From Drosophila miranda (lineage: Eukaryota > Arthropoda > Insecta > Diptera > Drosophilidae): a DNA stretch of 64,000 nucleotides. How positions within the stretch are numbered: position 1 is the first letter of the stretch; each line of letters opens with the position of its first letter. The DNA lies in assembly GCF_003369915.1 (NCBI RefSeq), contig NW_022881614.1, positions 24,840,336 through 24,904,335 of the forward strand, written 5' to 3'. The position numbers and the translations under genes were made by a program. Under the pieces are notes generated by a model. That model was not told where the DNA came from. It was given only the letters and a program-made list of their open reading frames with translations, and ran no database searches. Shown here one piece after another: positions 12,177 through 25,397 of the stretch.

Positions 12177-12581
12177 TTTGCGGCTCTTTTCGACTTGTGT
12201 CTGTGTACCCGACGAGTGCTTGTCTTTTCTGTTTATAAGTGTGTATCACACACAACGTGTCTGTGCGTGTTTTTTCTGCTTGTGTACGTACTGCGCACGG
12301 ACAAGGCGACGCTGCGGCGCGACAATGAATTTCACAATTTTCCAACAGAATTAAACGACCGATCTTTTATTAAACTCCGTGTCTACTGTTAGGCTCACAG
12401 AATTTGGATTGTTCAACTTAATGTTTATAGCCACCAACAACAACTTTACAACTTTATGTAGCTAAAAACAACAACTTTAACAACTTTTCAACAATCCTCT
12501 TCTTGCATCAGCTTCTGCTTTCTTCTGTTTTTCTTTTTCACACACTCCGAGCTCTGTATTCGACGCGGACGGGCCCCCAAA
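12177..12581 (-). other. 5' untranslated leader of the Ty3/gypsy element
   Basis: This leader runs between the 5' LTR and the Gag start. It includes the primer-site region next to the LTR and an A/C-rich stretch with runs of CAACAACTTT repeated at about 12430-12495. No other coding potential is supported. Confidence 0.7.
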
Positions 12582-12868
12582 TGTAAGATTAATAATAATG
12601 TATCGTTTATTAACAGTGTTTTTCGAAAAAGAGTACAAAGTGTATGATTTAAGATGTGCAATTAATGAGTCTGTTCTTCCGACTTTTTGTTCAACTTTCT
12701 GCTTCTACTTCCAACAACCCACTCCCGTATCGATAACCCCTTATCGGTTAGGTCTTTTAAACATCGGTTAAGTCTGGTTATATCGGTTAGGTCTTATCGA
12801 TGGGATCTTAAGTTCAAATGTTAATTTAGATGGGATAGTGCTAACTGCTTGATACACTGTCCTTTACA
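12582..12868 (-). repeat. 5' LTR (287 bp)
   Basis: This is the 5' LTR of the minus-strand element; the duplicated CGTA follows at 12869-12872. Immediately inside (12560-12581) the minus strand reads TGGGGGCCCGTCCGCG, a plausible primer-binding site whose tRNA partner I cannot name. Confidence 0.9.
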
Positions 12869-13807
12869 CGTATGTATAGATATTTTCCTGAGTTTCAGTT
12901 TCTTTAGTGTTTTCTGCAAGTGTTTGCCTGGACAGGACCTCTCCATACACTCCTCTGCTGTGGCTCTGTTAGACGACTGCCTGATTGCAGGCTCTGTGCC
13001 ATTGAAAGATGCTTTGACGCTGAGGAGGGCCCTTAGGAGGAGGCTTGGTCGTTGTCATCTGCTCCCCCCCTTTCTGTTTATCTTCCTTGGACTTGGATGG
13101 CAAGGCAAACACTTTAGCCAGCCGGCACCCTAAAGGGTTCATGGTCCAGCATTTAAGGAAAACATCAACTTGACCACCAGGCATCCACTGAATCATTCAT
13201 TCATCATCAGTTGCCTGTCGGCTCTCTGCCATTCATTGCCAGAATCCAATTAGTTCGTGCTGATGTTCTCCATTCAAAGTTTAAGCCGTGCAGCCGCGGA
13301 AAAGCTCCACGCCGCACAAATTATGGCTCCAATGCGGTCTATAATTATCCTGATTTTGGCCGAATTTTGGCAGTTGTTGTGGACTCAATGAGAGATTTGT
13401 CCCCGAAACTATCAAATAAATAATGTCCGCGAATAAAAACATCTGTTTTAATCTGTGAGCGCCAATCTCGCGCGCCATGCAGCAGCTCCTCTCGGCATTT
13501 GGTTGTGCGTTCTGCCTTCAGCTTCGATCATTTGTAGTCCCATTATCTTTCTTTAGGAGATCTACTTCGGAAAAGATACTTCGTGGAAAAGATAGCCCGA
13601 AAATTAGGTTTTTCTGACAAACAATTTCGGAGTCAATTTCTTGGAAATTCTCTACAACCAGAAAAAAAAGCCCTCACCGTATTTAAAATAAAATGAAATA
13701 TTGTTAATTATTTAAATTAAATGTTTATGTTTTCTAAAATGTCATATCTTTAGACATTATTTAACCATATTTAATATTTAAATAAATATTTAATATTATG
13801 GGCGTGT
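12869..13807. other. Non-coding DNA
   Basis: Apparently unique sequence with no supported exon. It ends in an AT-rich stretch (13680-13800) just before DINE copy 2. Confidence 0.55.
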
Positions 13808-14920
13808 TTTTATACCCGATACTCAAAATGAGTATTGGGGTATATTAGATTTGTGGTAAAAGTGGATGTGTGTAACGTCCAGAAGGAATCGTTTCCGACC
13901 CCATAAAGTATATATATTCTTGATCAGCATCAATAGCCGAGTCGATTGAGCCATGTCTGTCTGTCCGTCTGTCCGTCTGTCCGTCCGTCCGTCTGTCCGT
14001 CTGTCCGTCCCCTTCAGCGCCTAGTGCTCAAAGACTATAAGAGCTAGAGCAACGATGTTTTGGATCCAGACTTCTGTGATATGTCACTGCTACAAAAATA
14101 TTTCAAAACTTCGCCCCGCCCACTTCCGCCCCCACAAAGGGCGAAAATCTGTGGCATCCACAATTTCGACGATACGATACGCAGAATCGTAGAAGATGAC
14201 TATATCTTCTAGAGTGCAAAATCTGAACCAGATCGTATAATTATTATAGCCATAATTAAGAAAACAATTTCATTCTTTCTCGCTCTGTCTCTCTCTAACA
14301 CACAGGTTTCATGGTCGGTTTTGCCAATTGCAAAATATGAGTTCAAGGATCTCAGAACCTATAAGAGCCAGAGCAACCAAATTTGGTATACACACTCCTG
14401 TGATATCGGACCATGACCATTTTGTGTCAAAATTTCGCCACACCCCCTTCCGCCCCCGCAAAAGACGATAATCTGAGGCATCCACAAATCTCAGAGACTA
14501 TTAAGGCTCGAGTAACCAAATTTGGTACACACACTCCTTTAAGATGTCACTATAAAACGTATATCTCAAAATTTCGCTCCACCCCCTTCCGCCCCTACAA
14601 AGGACGAAAATCTGTTGCATCCACAATATTGCAGATTCGAGAAAACTAAAAACGCAGAATCATAGATAATGACCATATCTATCAGATTGTTTCTGGATCA
14701 GATCAGATCATTTTTATAGCCAAAAGGAACAAATCAATTTGCAGTGGCTACGCAGCGCCCGACGTCACGCTCAGACTGATTTTCTGTCTCTCTCGCACGC
14801 ACTCTTTGTCGTGTCGTTTAATAATAGCGGCGTCTGCCGGAGGAGAGCCATACTGACTTAGTATCGGGTATAACTGTAGAGTTGCGGTCTCCGCAGCAAC
14901 TCACAACGTTCCCCCTCGTT
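13808..14920 (+). mobile_element. DINE copy 2 (subfamily A)
   Basis: Full-length, from TTTTTATACCCGATACTC to CGTTCCCCCTCGTT, with the (GTCY)n tract at about 13953-14008, the three internal modules and the 3' hairpin. The middle motif GGTTTCATGGTCGG places it in subfamily A. Confidence 0.93.
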
Positions 14921-17900
14921 TCTTTTTCTTTTTCATTATTTCCCGCATTCAAAATGTCCATTATTAATGGGGAATTATCAAAAGTTTTAGCTGCCATTTC
15001 AATTTATGGACTAAAGTCGATTTAGAATTATTAAATAATATATTTTAGTGGTGACCTTTTTTTGTTGGTCACAAATCTTTGTCCCGGCCCACAGCCAAAG
15101 AGCTTTTGCGAGTAGCAGGAAGGTGGAAAGGGGAAAGGGGAGAGGGGAGGGGGCTTGGGAGATCAATAACATGTTAAAACACGTATCAAACTCGGGGCTC
15201 GTCACGGCGCGACACGTAAAAATACGGCAAAGCGAAGGAGAAAGGGAGAAACAAGCAGCAACAAAAAAAAAAACAATAAATCGATTCGCCTTCAGATTCG
15301 AAAAGGGCAAAAAGTAGGCGGGCTGGCGGCAGTGGGGGAGATCCAGGGGGATGAACAAACAGCGCCTGCCATGGCAATAAAGTTAGAAATCACGCTGGTG
15401 GCATGCAAAATCCCGCAAAGATTTTGGCCGCATTTTTCCCCAAGCAAAAGCTCGGGGCAAACGCCATGAAAAATTTCACTTCAGACCAGACCGGAGACAA
15501 ACAATAGCCGGGTGTTCCACAATGGAAACAAGTTAACTAAGACAACGGAAGCCGGAGAGAGGAACAAAGGACGCGGAGGATAGGAGCTGCTGGTACGATA
15601 AATGCATATAAATCGCGTTAATTTCAGCCGCGAGCACAGTTTAAATAACTCAAATGGCCCGGAAAGCTGCTGCCTGCTGGCGACACCTCCCCTCCCCCCG
15701 CCCCCAATGCGGTAGCTCCTGACACTGACCGTACCTGCATCTAAGCCTGATAAAATGGTCTTCTGCAAAGCTCAAGACAAATAACCAAGGCCCCACCGAG
15801 GCCCCACCGAGACCCCACCAAGGCACGAGGGGATGAAAAACGATTGGAATCCCGAGGAAATTACGTTGTGAAATGTTTGCCACAATTTGTTTTGCTTTTT
15901 AATGAGTTATTCAGTATGCAGGGGCAGGCATCTGCAAGGGGCATGGAATGAGCAGTCGAGAGGCCATTTAAGAGGCTTTAAGCTGAATGCTCGCCTCCCC
16001 CTCCCCAGGGCGATTCTCATGATCCAATAATGCGACCAAGTGTTGGCGAGTTATTTTAATTGCTGGCAATTATTATCCGCATTAAGTGTTTTCTAATTGG
16101 TGGCTAATACAAGGCGATTAATGAAAGATTTGCAGCAATTTACCATGTTCGCACATTAACGATCGATCAGTCGCTTGAAAGTTGCCAGAAGAACTCATTT
16201 ATTACTGCTAAGCTACGCCGTGAGAGAGTCAGTCACGGTTAACGACATTCTCGCTAGAATAACGATCCAAAAGCAATCAGATTCGCGAATCTGGTAGATC
16301 ACATGATTCTCTATAGATCTGCATTTTCTTTCAGCTTCAGAATTATAGATGACACAAAACATTCGGGATTTTTGAGGGAGAATCCGAGAAAAAAGGCCTC
16401 TGAGGAAAATAGAAGATTGAATTATGATTAATCTTTAGAGATCTTACAAATACTAAAGATCTTAAAGTTCTACAAGTCTTGGACTTTACTTTTTTCCCTA
16501 GTAGCTCCTTTGAAGCTCCCTCGAAAAAGGATTACCGTGTCCTTGTCCATTGGGGTTTTCGCTTGAAGCTTTCGCCTCTCTTTCTGGCAGTGTGCCGCTT
16601 CAAAAGTTTTGTGGGGCTTCTCTCCCTCTCTCTCGCCCTCCAACCACCCACGAAAGGGAAGCAAAAAGAAATGCCCCCACAATCCCCCCTCCAAGAAGCC
16701 AAGAAGCGACATAAACGTTAATTGTCGTTGGTCATGACATAAGAGGTAACAGCCATTAAATGGCCGCCGGACCCCAATGACATTGCTAGAAAGTACAAAT
16801 TTTCTTATGCATAAACTAAGAAGAGACCGAGAGAGAGCGCTGGAAGAGGCTTTTGCTAATGAACCATCAAGGATATGCGACAGGACGGGCAGCAGCACTC
16901 GAACAGATGGGGCCGGCACGTGGAGAACAAGGTCATATGGAATTTCACTCCGAAATATGTCGTTATCGTTGAGCGACTTTTGGCCAACAAATTGCATTCG
17001 ATTCGATTCGATACAACACGAAACCCACTGAACCGAAAGTACATCTGCACATCTGTACATTTCTGATTGAAATTCGAATGAAAACTCCCTTTTGCGGCAG
17101 TCAAATTAGCTCTTATAACCGAAACCATAGATCTGAGAGGGTGTACAAAGATGTGTTCCTTTCGTTTTCGAATATGCAAATCTAATGCAAACCGACTGTC
17201 AAATCTCGCATCTTCCAGCGTGGAAAGCAATGGCGCTTTTCTTCTCAGCACAAAACGTGTGTTTGCATAATCAATGAGAAGAAAACACCGAAAAGAAACC
17301 AATGACGGAACCCCAAGAAATGGCGAAAGGTAAAAGGCAATGCCATAATCGAATGAATGGCAAAAGTAAACAGCAGAGGCGAAACCCCACCTGAAAACCC
17401 ATTATTCTTTGCTCTGACGCATCACACACGCAGCAGGTGAGGGAACCAGCCCCTCTACCCGTTGCCGAGCTGTTGGCGGGATTAGCCAAGCTCTGCACTC
17501 GAAATACGACCGGGAACACTCACGTCAGTCCATCTGTGGCAGCCATCCAACCATCCTCTGGGCTCGAAGGACTTTGAGGAGACTCAAGTCCATTTCTTCG
17601 CTACATCTAAGCGCATTTTCTTGGGATCTAGCTGTATCTTCTGAAAGGGAATAAGGATACCCCAGTATCCCTAATGCTGATATATATGTAAAGCCTTCGG
17701 TTCATTGAAATCTCATTAGATATATTCTGCTTTTTGAAAGGTAAAAGCCGTAGCAGAAATGTTCATCAACTTTTAACCGTTTCCCCCGCAGTCATGCCAG
17801 TCATTTCGCCCCCTCACCCGCCACGCCTCCCATGACCCCCATACAATTTGTATTATGTTGTAACAACACTGCACTCTCCTCCCCCCAATTACTTGCTTTT

Positions 17901-18585
17901 GCTTTTTTGCCTGCCAAGCGGCGGACGGCTTTCCCCCTTGGCTTGGGAAGGAAATTTAAAACTGTGTATTGTCTGTGTGGGTGGGTTGTGTGTATGTGAG
18001 TGTATCTTCCGCTGTGGAATTAAATTAATGACAAACAATTCCTCAGTGTCTTTTCACTGGTGCGTACTTAGCACGCGCCGGATATGTATCCATATCCGCT
18101 TGGAATTTTTCCATTGTGTTGCTGCCGAGTCGAAGCCCCAGCACATTGCCGTTAAGCGCTGCCAACTGTCAAAGGACTACAATTAGGCCCGACAATCGCC
18201 AAGGCTGGGACCAGTACTCACCTATTAACAGTCGTAAAGCGGGCATACGCCACGCGTATTAGCCATCATCGACAGCTGTGTCTTCCGCATCAGGGAACAG
18301 CATCGTTGATTGAATTTTGCCTTGGCCCGAACCGCATTGGCCTTGGTTAAACTTAATCAATTTGCAAATCAAACAAGCCGTTCCAGCCAGAAACTGCTTG
18401 GCCAGGTTTTGCGGTATTTGGGTTTCGTTTGATTTCCACAGAAATGCCAATGACCAAGCGAGACATGTCCTGCAGGACCATCAATTAGTCCAGGCACAAA
18501 ATGCGGTTGGACAAAATCAAACTTCTGCTACAAAATCGACTACAGAAATGTATCTGTGGTGGGATTGTGGAAAATTCCATTAAAG
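14921..18585. other. Long non-coding stretch
   Basis: No host coding exon can be supported over 3.7 kb. An 11-bp unit (aggccccaccg) is repeated about three times at 15788-15822. Purine-rich runs lie at 15115-15150 and pyrimidine-rich runs at 16620-16640. A minus-strand open frame of 196 codons at 16470-17060 has no recognisable domain and a composition like its surroundings. Confidence 0.55.
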
Positions 18586-19705
18586 AACGAGGGGGAACGT
18601 TGTGAGTTGCTGCGGACACCGCAACTCTACAGTTATACCCGATACTAAGTCAGTATGGCTCTCCTCCGGCAGACGCCGCTAATATTAAACGACACGACAA
18701 AGATTGCGTGCGAGAGAGACAGAAAATCAGTCTGAGCGTGACGTCGGGCGCTGCGTAGCCACTGCAAATTGATTTGTTCCTATTGGCTATAAAAATAATC
18801 TGATCTGATCCAGATTCAGCAATCTGATAGATATGGTCAGTATCTATGATTCTGCGTTTTTAGTTTTCTCGAATGTGCAATATTGTGGATGCAACAGATT
18901 TTCGTCTTTTGTGTGGGCGGAAGGGGGTGGGGTGAAATTTTAAGATACACGTTTTATAGTAAGATCTAACAGGAGTGCGGATACCAAATTTGGTTACTCT
19001 AGCCTTAATAGTCTCTGAGATTTTTGAATATCCCCAGATTTTCGTGTTTTGCGGGGGCGGAAGGGGGTGTGGCGAAATTTTGAAACAAACTCGTCTCGGT
19101 CCGAAATATTAGGAGTGTGGATACCAAATTTGGTTGCTCTAGCTTTTGTAGTCTCTGAGATCTAGGCGCTAATGTTTTACTCTAAGCAAAGCCGCCTATG
19201 CTACGTGTGTGTTAGAGAGAGACAGGGCGAGAAAAAATGAAATTGTTTTCTTGATGCTGGCTATAATAATAACACGATCCAATTCAGATTCCGCAGTCTT
19301 AACGATATGGTCATTCTCTACAATTCTACGTTTTTGGTTTTCTCATATCTTTAAAATTGTGGATGCCACAGATTTTCGTCCTTTGTGGGGGCGGAAGTGG
19401 GCGGGGTGAAGTTTTGAAATATTTTTGTAGCAGTGACATATGACAGAAGTCTGGATCCAAAACATCGTTGCTCTAGCTCTTATAGTCTTTGAGCATTAGG
19501 CGCTGAAGGGGACGGACAGCCGGACGGACGGACGGACGGACGGACGGACAGACAGACAGGGCTCAATCGACTCGGCTATTGATGCTGATCAAGAATATAT
19601 ATACTTTATGGGGTCGGAAACGATTCCTTCTGGACGTTACACACATCCACTTTTACCACAAATCTAATATACCCCAATACTCATTTTGAGTATCGGGTAT
19701 AAAAA
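18586..19705 (-). mobile_element. DINE copy 3 (subfamily B)
   Basis: Full-length minus-strand copy, starting AACGAGGGGGAACG (the 3' end) and finishing GAGTATCGGGTATAAAAA (the 5' end). The (GTCY)n tract is at about 19512-19560. The middle carries the CGTAGCATAGGCGGC/GCTTAGAGTAAAAC variant that defines subfamily B. Confidence 0.93.
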
Positions 19706-22487
19706 TGGCTCGCCTGCCGGTCATAGCTGCTGCTTCGATACAGCTTTTTTTCCAATCCCAAAAGCCGCTTTCAGGACATTCACGGCTTTCTTCGGCATTG
19801 AACTGGAAACATTTTGCAGCAGGCAAACAAAAGCGAAGGATCGAACCAAACCACAAATGTATAAATTACCACAGAATACATTTTTGAGAAAGTCAAATTT
19901 GACTTACCTGGCCATGGCTGGGTGCTGGGTGCTGGGGCATCCACCAATGTCCTTGAGAGCCTTGTCTGCTAGTCCTTTGTACGTCCGATGTCCTAGACGG
20001 TGTGCGGTCTGTGTGGTGGCATGTTTACAGAGCCTCGGCAAACGGAATCAGCATGCAGGACGATGATAAGGGTGCCAGCTCCAGCCTCGTGCTCCTCCTT
20101 CTGTCACAGTTTAAAGCAGCAGGCAGCCACTTATATCGTTTGTCTCTTTCCAGAGGCGAGTGTCACCTGTCTCTCTCTCTCTCGCACTGCTGGATGATTG
20201 AGCTGGGAGATTTATGCCTTAAGTGCTGCTGTCCTTTTTGGCCTGGCCTATACTTTACACGAACACACAACTGGATTGTATCTCCCTATAGTGGATGCCG
20301 ATATCCTTTGTCTGCTCTGATTTCCCTTTGCGGAGTTTCTCTTTTGTGGTTTCGTTTCGACTGAAAGTGGATAAATAAAAACTGTTTTATAGCTGACGAT
20401 GATGATGATTCAGATGATTCCCTGTCCGTCTCTGGTCTTTTGCGGTTTCCTTTCTGCTTTCAATTTACATAAGCAGAGACATCATTAATATTGCAAATGT
20501 GCGAGTGTGTGTGTGTGTGTGTATCTGCGGGCTTTTGCCCGCTTCGAGCACTTCTGTAATTTCATTTCCATGCTAAACAAATTCGTCTTTTATCATACGA
20601 CCCGCGTGCCCCGCATTCTTCCCGACATAAATCAGCCCGGTCCAGTTCCCAGCCAATGCTCCAATGCAATTATAATTCGCCATTCAAACAGCTCTTAATG
20701 CCAGCCGACAGCTGCGCTGTTCGCCAGAGTCCGCCCCTAAATGGACTCCCATTTTCTTCTGCCTGTTTCAGTCGAGTTTTATGGATTGGAACCCATCAAT
20801 GCATCGAGCCAGTTTTGGAGCTATTCGCAGGCTCCTGGGGGGAGTACGTAGGGGAATCTGGAGTGGGCACTCACTCGATATTCATGTTCAAACGGACATT
20901 GAAAAATAGCTCATTCAGAGATTTCCCCGTTTCAATAAATTTCAATTTAATATTATAATATTTTATACTCCTTCAGCGACTGCTTTAACAAAAAACAAAC
21001 TGTGCAAATTGTTTCCCATCATTAAGCCGAGTTTTGCAAACTGCAGACGCAAGCTTTAGCCCTTGAATCGACTTCGAGCCACTCACCCTGCAATTTGCAT
21101 TTAAGCTTCACTTTCAAGCCAATATTTTAAGCCGTTTACTCAACCAATTTAGGGCCAAAACAATGCTCCAACACTCGAGAACACTAACAGTAGCTGAAGC
21201 AGGAACAAAATCCACCCAAAGCCCAAAGAACGCCCATTACCAGAGCAGTTTTATAGCCCCGTTCCCGCCTCTCTCTCGAAGAAGAAGAAAGAGGTTGTGT
21301 GTGTGTTATCAGCTGTTGCCCATTATGACTTCAGCGGAAATATATGTACACAGGCGGGCATTCGAGGCGGAAGCAACCGCTCGCCCACTCCCGGCACACA
21401 TTTACCCTCCAACCGATCAAAATAGAGGCTAGCCCAAGGAAAAGGGGAGCCAAAATTGGAACTAAATGCGTATACGTAATGTGAGAAAACACCGAAACAG
21501 CCCTTGGGCAGGAAAAAAAAAAACCGCGTTGGAAACGGGGTACGGGGGAGTGGAAAATGTCGGGAAAAAACAATAGCGTCGTTGACGACGAAGTTGGCAC
21601 TTGCCAAACAAACGAAAAGCACGAGAATAGAAGGAGAAGGTGGCTCAGAAAATGTGGGTATCTTTCTAACAAGGGTATACCCGTATTGAACTCGTAGGTG
21701 AGTAGAAAAACCGCTATGACATCTCTAACAGCCAATGCTCTATCTCAGATCTTCCTCTTATAGTATGGGACGTCCCGAATAGCGTAGGAGAGATCTCCAA
21801 TCGAAAGTCACACCAAACCATCGATGAAGCAGCTTAAAAAATAAGTGCTGCTCTGCCACAGAAAACTCGAAAGTTTTTGATGCCAGAAGTTTGCCAAAAT
21901 CCACCAAAAAATTCATGGGTGACACAGAATCCCTAGAGATTTCATTTTTTTCAGGTACTCATTTCGGAATTCACGCACAACATTTTCAATGCCACAAATG
22001 GTTCGACGTATGAAAGAGGCAACCAAAAGGCAAAGAAAAAACGAAAAAAAAGGCGACCGTCAGGGAAATCGCAAAACCCACACAGATGCACGCATACTGA
22101 GCTACTTAAGCGCACACAGATACACACACACACACACATGAGTGGGTAGAGAGTGGGTGGAGATACTGAAAGGAGAAACAGTGACGGAGATGGCAATGGC
22201 GATGGCGAGGGCGACAAACAAACAGTGGAGCAAACGGATGGGGCTTGTCACTTTGTTTGACTCGATTCGGTTTCAATGAACTGTGTAGCCGTAGTCGGAG
22301 TCGCCGTCCGATTCGAGGATATTAGTATGCAGAGCTGATAATCATTAGGAAGGACTCCCATACACGACGCTCGGCAAGGATTACGTCGCAATTTGCATAC
22401 GGATACCCGAATGTGCCAGCCAAAAGTATCCCATCCAATCGCAATCATTGCCAATTCTCAACTGCAGCGAACAAAGGACCAGAGGAG
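19706..22487. other. Non-coding DNA with simple repeats
   Basis: No supported exon. It holds (GT)n at 20504-20522 and (CA)n at about 22120-22137. Short frames on both strands are not supported by splice sites or domains. Confidence 0.55.
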
Positions 22488-23562
22488 AACGAGGGGGAAC
22501 GTTGTGAGTTGCTGCGGAGACCGCAACTCTACAGTTATACCCGATACTAAGTCGGTATTGCTCTCCTCCGGCAGACGCCGCTAATATTAAACGACACGAC
22601 AAAGAGTGCGTGCGAGAGAGACAGAAAATCAGTCTGAGCGTGACGTCGGGCGCTGCGTATCCAGTGCAAATTGATTTCTGATCCAGATTCAGCAATCTGA
22701 TAGATATGGTCATTATCTATGATTCTGCGTTTTAAGTTTTCTCGAATGTGCAATATTGTGGATGCAACAGATTTTCGTTCTTTGTGGGGTCGGAAGGGGG
22801 TGGGGCGAAATTTTGAGATATACGTTTTATAGTGACATCTTAAAGGATTGTGTGTACCAAATTTGGTTACTCTAGCCTTAATAGTCTCTGAGATTTGTGG
22901 ATGCCCCAGATTTTCGTCCTTTGCGGGGCGGAAGGGGGTGTGGCGAAACTTTGACACAAAATGGTCAATGTCCGATATCACAGGAGTGTGGATACCAAAT
23001 TTGGTTGCTCTGGCTCTTATAGGTTCTGAGATCCTTGAACTCATATTTTGCAATTGGCAAAACCGACCATGAAACTTGTGTGTTAGAGAGAGACAGAGCT
23101 AGAAAGAATGAAATTGTTTTCTTGATTCTGGCTATAATAATTATACGATCTGGTTCAGATTTGCACTCTAGAAGATATAGTCATCTTCTACGATTCTGCG
23201 TTTTTAGTTTTCTCGTATCGTCGAAATTGTGGATGCCACAGATTTTCGCTCTTTGCGGGGCGGAAGTGGGCGGGGCAAAGTTTTGAAATATTCTTGTAGC
23301 AGTCACATATCACAGAAGTCTGGATCCAAAACATCGTTGCTCTAGCTCTTATAGTCTTTGAGCACTAGGCGCTGAAGGGGACGGACAGACGGACAGACAG
23401 ACGGACAGACAGACATGGCTCAATCGACTCGGCTATTGATGCTGATCAAGAATATATATACCTTATGGGGTCGGAAACGATTCCTTCTGGACGTTACACA
23501 CATCCACTTTTACCACAAATCTAATATACCCCAATACTCATTTTGAGTATCGGGTATAAAAA
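22488..23562 (-). mobile_element. DINE copy 4 (subfamily A)
   Basis: Near full-length minus-strand copy with the 3' hairpin at about 22500-22530, three modules, a (GTCY)n tract at about 23382-23415 and the 5' terminal palindrome. Its 5' terminal 42 bases are duplicated immediately outside (next feature). Confidence 0.92.
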
Positions 23563-23605
23563 TCTAATATACCCCAATACTCATTTTGAGTATCGGGTAT
23601 AAAAA
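23563..23605 (-). repeat. Duplicated DINE 5' terminus
   Basis: A second copy of the last ~42 bases of DINE copy 4 (from tctaatatacccc to gggtataaaaa) lies directly abutting the first. It looks like a tandem or aborted-end duplication of the element terminus. Confidence 0.88.
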
Positions 23606-24433
23606 CTAGCAGCAGCAGCAACAGCAATCTCTCTGGGGAATCCAACTTTTTCTAATTAATGGGAATTGGCCAAAAGAACACTGAAAAGCTTTCAACATCA
23701 ATGTAATGACAGATCAAAGTGCGAAAATGTGGCGAAATACTCATAAGTGAAGCGGGAGTGGAGGCCCATACCATGGCAAACATCAGAGACAAGATCGAAT
23801 TTCCTTATAAACCTACATAATTGAACATAAAAAGCAACCTGTAAATTCGCAGTTGTGTCACTTTTCCGACCTTTTCCAAGGCAACTTGTCCTAGCCCTTC
23901 TGCGTTTTTATTGCCGCAATTTGTCATTTATCATCCAATTGATGGGCGTGGCGCGGAAGCAACATAAACAAGCTACAAATGGCTGTAAAATACGTTCCCC
24001 CTTACCTCTATCTATATATACATATACCTATGTATATATATGGCTATATATGACAGAGAGAGAGAGAGTCCTTGATGATGTATGAATGGAGCCACATCAA
24101 AGACTCATTCAGAGCAACTTCTGGTGCTCTGCTCTACTCTTAAGAGTGGCATTAGCAAAAACTATAGCATTGTTAGGGGCTGATGAGAGCTGTCATAAGG
24201 AGCTTAATAACTGTAACTAGGGTAGGGGCGGCGGCGACTGGGTGGGGAGTACGTGCCAATGTCCCAAGTCTCAGTAATAAACACACGCACAGCCCAGTTA
24301 ACACTGGAAATGTGCCCCAAGTGTCAGTCAGGGCAGGGCAGGGCAGAGCAGAGCGGGGCGGGCAGAACATGCAATGAGCGCGAGGTAAAACCAAGAAAAT
24401 GGGAAATGGATTTTTAGTGCTCGTTGTTTGGGT
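23606..24433. other. Non-coding DNA
   Basis: No supported exon. It includes a TATATA/(GA)n simple-sequence stretch at 24010-24068 and a GGGCA-rich run at about 24326-24360. Confidence 0.5.
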
Positions 24434-25397
24434 ATTTTTATACCCGATACTCAAAACGAGGGGGAACGTTGTGAGTTGCTGCGGACACCGCAACTCTACA
24501 GTTATACCCGATACTAAGTCAGTATGGCTCTCCTCCGGCAGCCGCCGCTAATATTGAACGACACGACAAAGAATGCGTGCGAGAGAGACAGAAAATCAGT
24601 CTGAGCGTGACGTCGGGCGCTGCGTAGCCACTGCAAATTGATTTCTTGTTTTTGGCTACAAAAATGATCCGATCTGATCCAGATTCAGCAATCTGATAGA
24701 TATGGTCATTATCTATGATTCTGCATTCTGCAATTCTCATTTTGAGTATCGGGTATAATGAGTATTGGGGTATATTAGATTTGTGGTAAAAGTGGATGTG
24801 TGTAACGTCCAGAAGGAATCGTTTCCGACCCCATAAAGTATATAAATTCTTGATCAGCATCAAAAGCCAAGTCGATTGAGCCCTGTCTGTCTGTCCGTCC
24901 GTCCGTCTGTCCGTCCGCCCGTCTGTCCGTCCGTCCGTCTGTCCGTCCCCTTCAGCGCCTAGTGCTCAAAGACTATAAGAGCTAGAGCAACGATGTCTTG
25001 GATCCAGCCTTCTGTGATAGGTCACTGCTACAAAAATATTTCAAAACTTTGCCCCGCCCACTTCCGCCCCCACAAAGGACGAAAATCTGTGGCATCCACA
25101 ATATTGAGGATACAAGAAAACTAAAAACGCAGAATCATAGATAATGACCATATCTATCAGATTGCTGAATATGGATCAGATCGGATAATTTTTGTAGCCA
25201 AAAGCAAGAAATCAATTTTCAGTGACTACGCAGCGGCCGACGTCACGCTCAGACTGATTTTCTGTCTCTCTCGCACGCACTCTTTGTCGTGTCGTTTAAT
25301 ATTAGCGGCGTCTGCCGGAGGAGAGCCATACTGACTAAGTATCGGGTATAAATGTAGAGTTGCGGTCTCCGCAGCAACTCACAACGTGCCCCCTCGT
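24434..25397 (+). mobile_element. DINE copy 5, internally deleted and split by a nested copy
   Basis: The first ~21 bases of a plus-strand DINE (24434-24454) are separated from the rest (24760-25397) by an inverted DINE fragment. Ignoring the insert, the plus copy is only about 660 bp: the sequence jumps from the first module to the tail of the last one, joining at the shared ACTAAAAACGCAGAATC motif. That is what recombination between internal repeats would give. The 3' end is normal except CGTGCCCCCTCGTT. Confidence 0.85.
24452..24759 (-). mobile_element. Nested, mostly deleted minus-strand DINE in copy 5
   Basis: About 305 bp remain: a normal 3' end (AACGAGGGGGAACG plus hairpin) and the first ~270 bases inward, then directly the 5' terminal palindrome (CTCATTTTGAGTATCGGGTATAA). 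It interrupts the 5' palindrome of the plus-strand element between CTCAAAA and TGAGTATTGG, so it inserted after that copy. Confidence 0.84.

Larger units (their letters stand above)
7944..12868 (-). mobile_element. Complete short-LTR Ty3/gypsy retrotransposon
   Basis: The element is 4.9 kb and flanked by LTRs of 282 bp (7944-8225) and 287 bp (12582-12868), each starting TGTAAGATTA and ending CCTTTACA on the plus strand. The 4-bp CGTA is duplicated at 7940-7943 and 12869-12872, a clear target-site duplication. It codes on the minus strand for one long Gag-Pol with no env. The LTRs differ at about three single bases plus one small indel, so the insertion looks young. A single base missing from a homopolymer in the RT/RNase H linker is the only coding lesion seen. 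It belongs to Ty3/gypsy by domain order (PR-RT-RH-IN); the family name is not recognised. Confidence 0.93.

Noticed and set aside
16470..17060. 196-codon minus-strand open frame in non-coding DNA
   Set aside because: No domain, no splice context, a composition following local simple sequence, and overlapping frames on the other strand of similar length.
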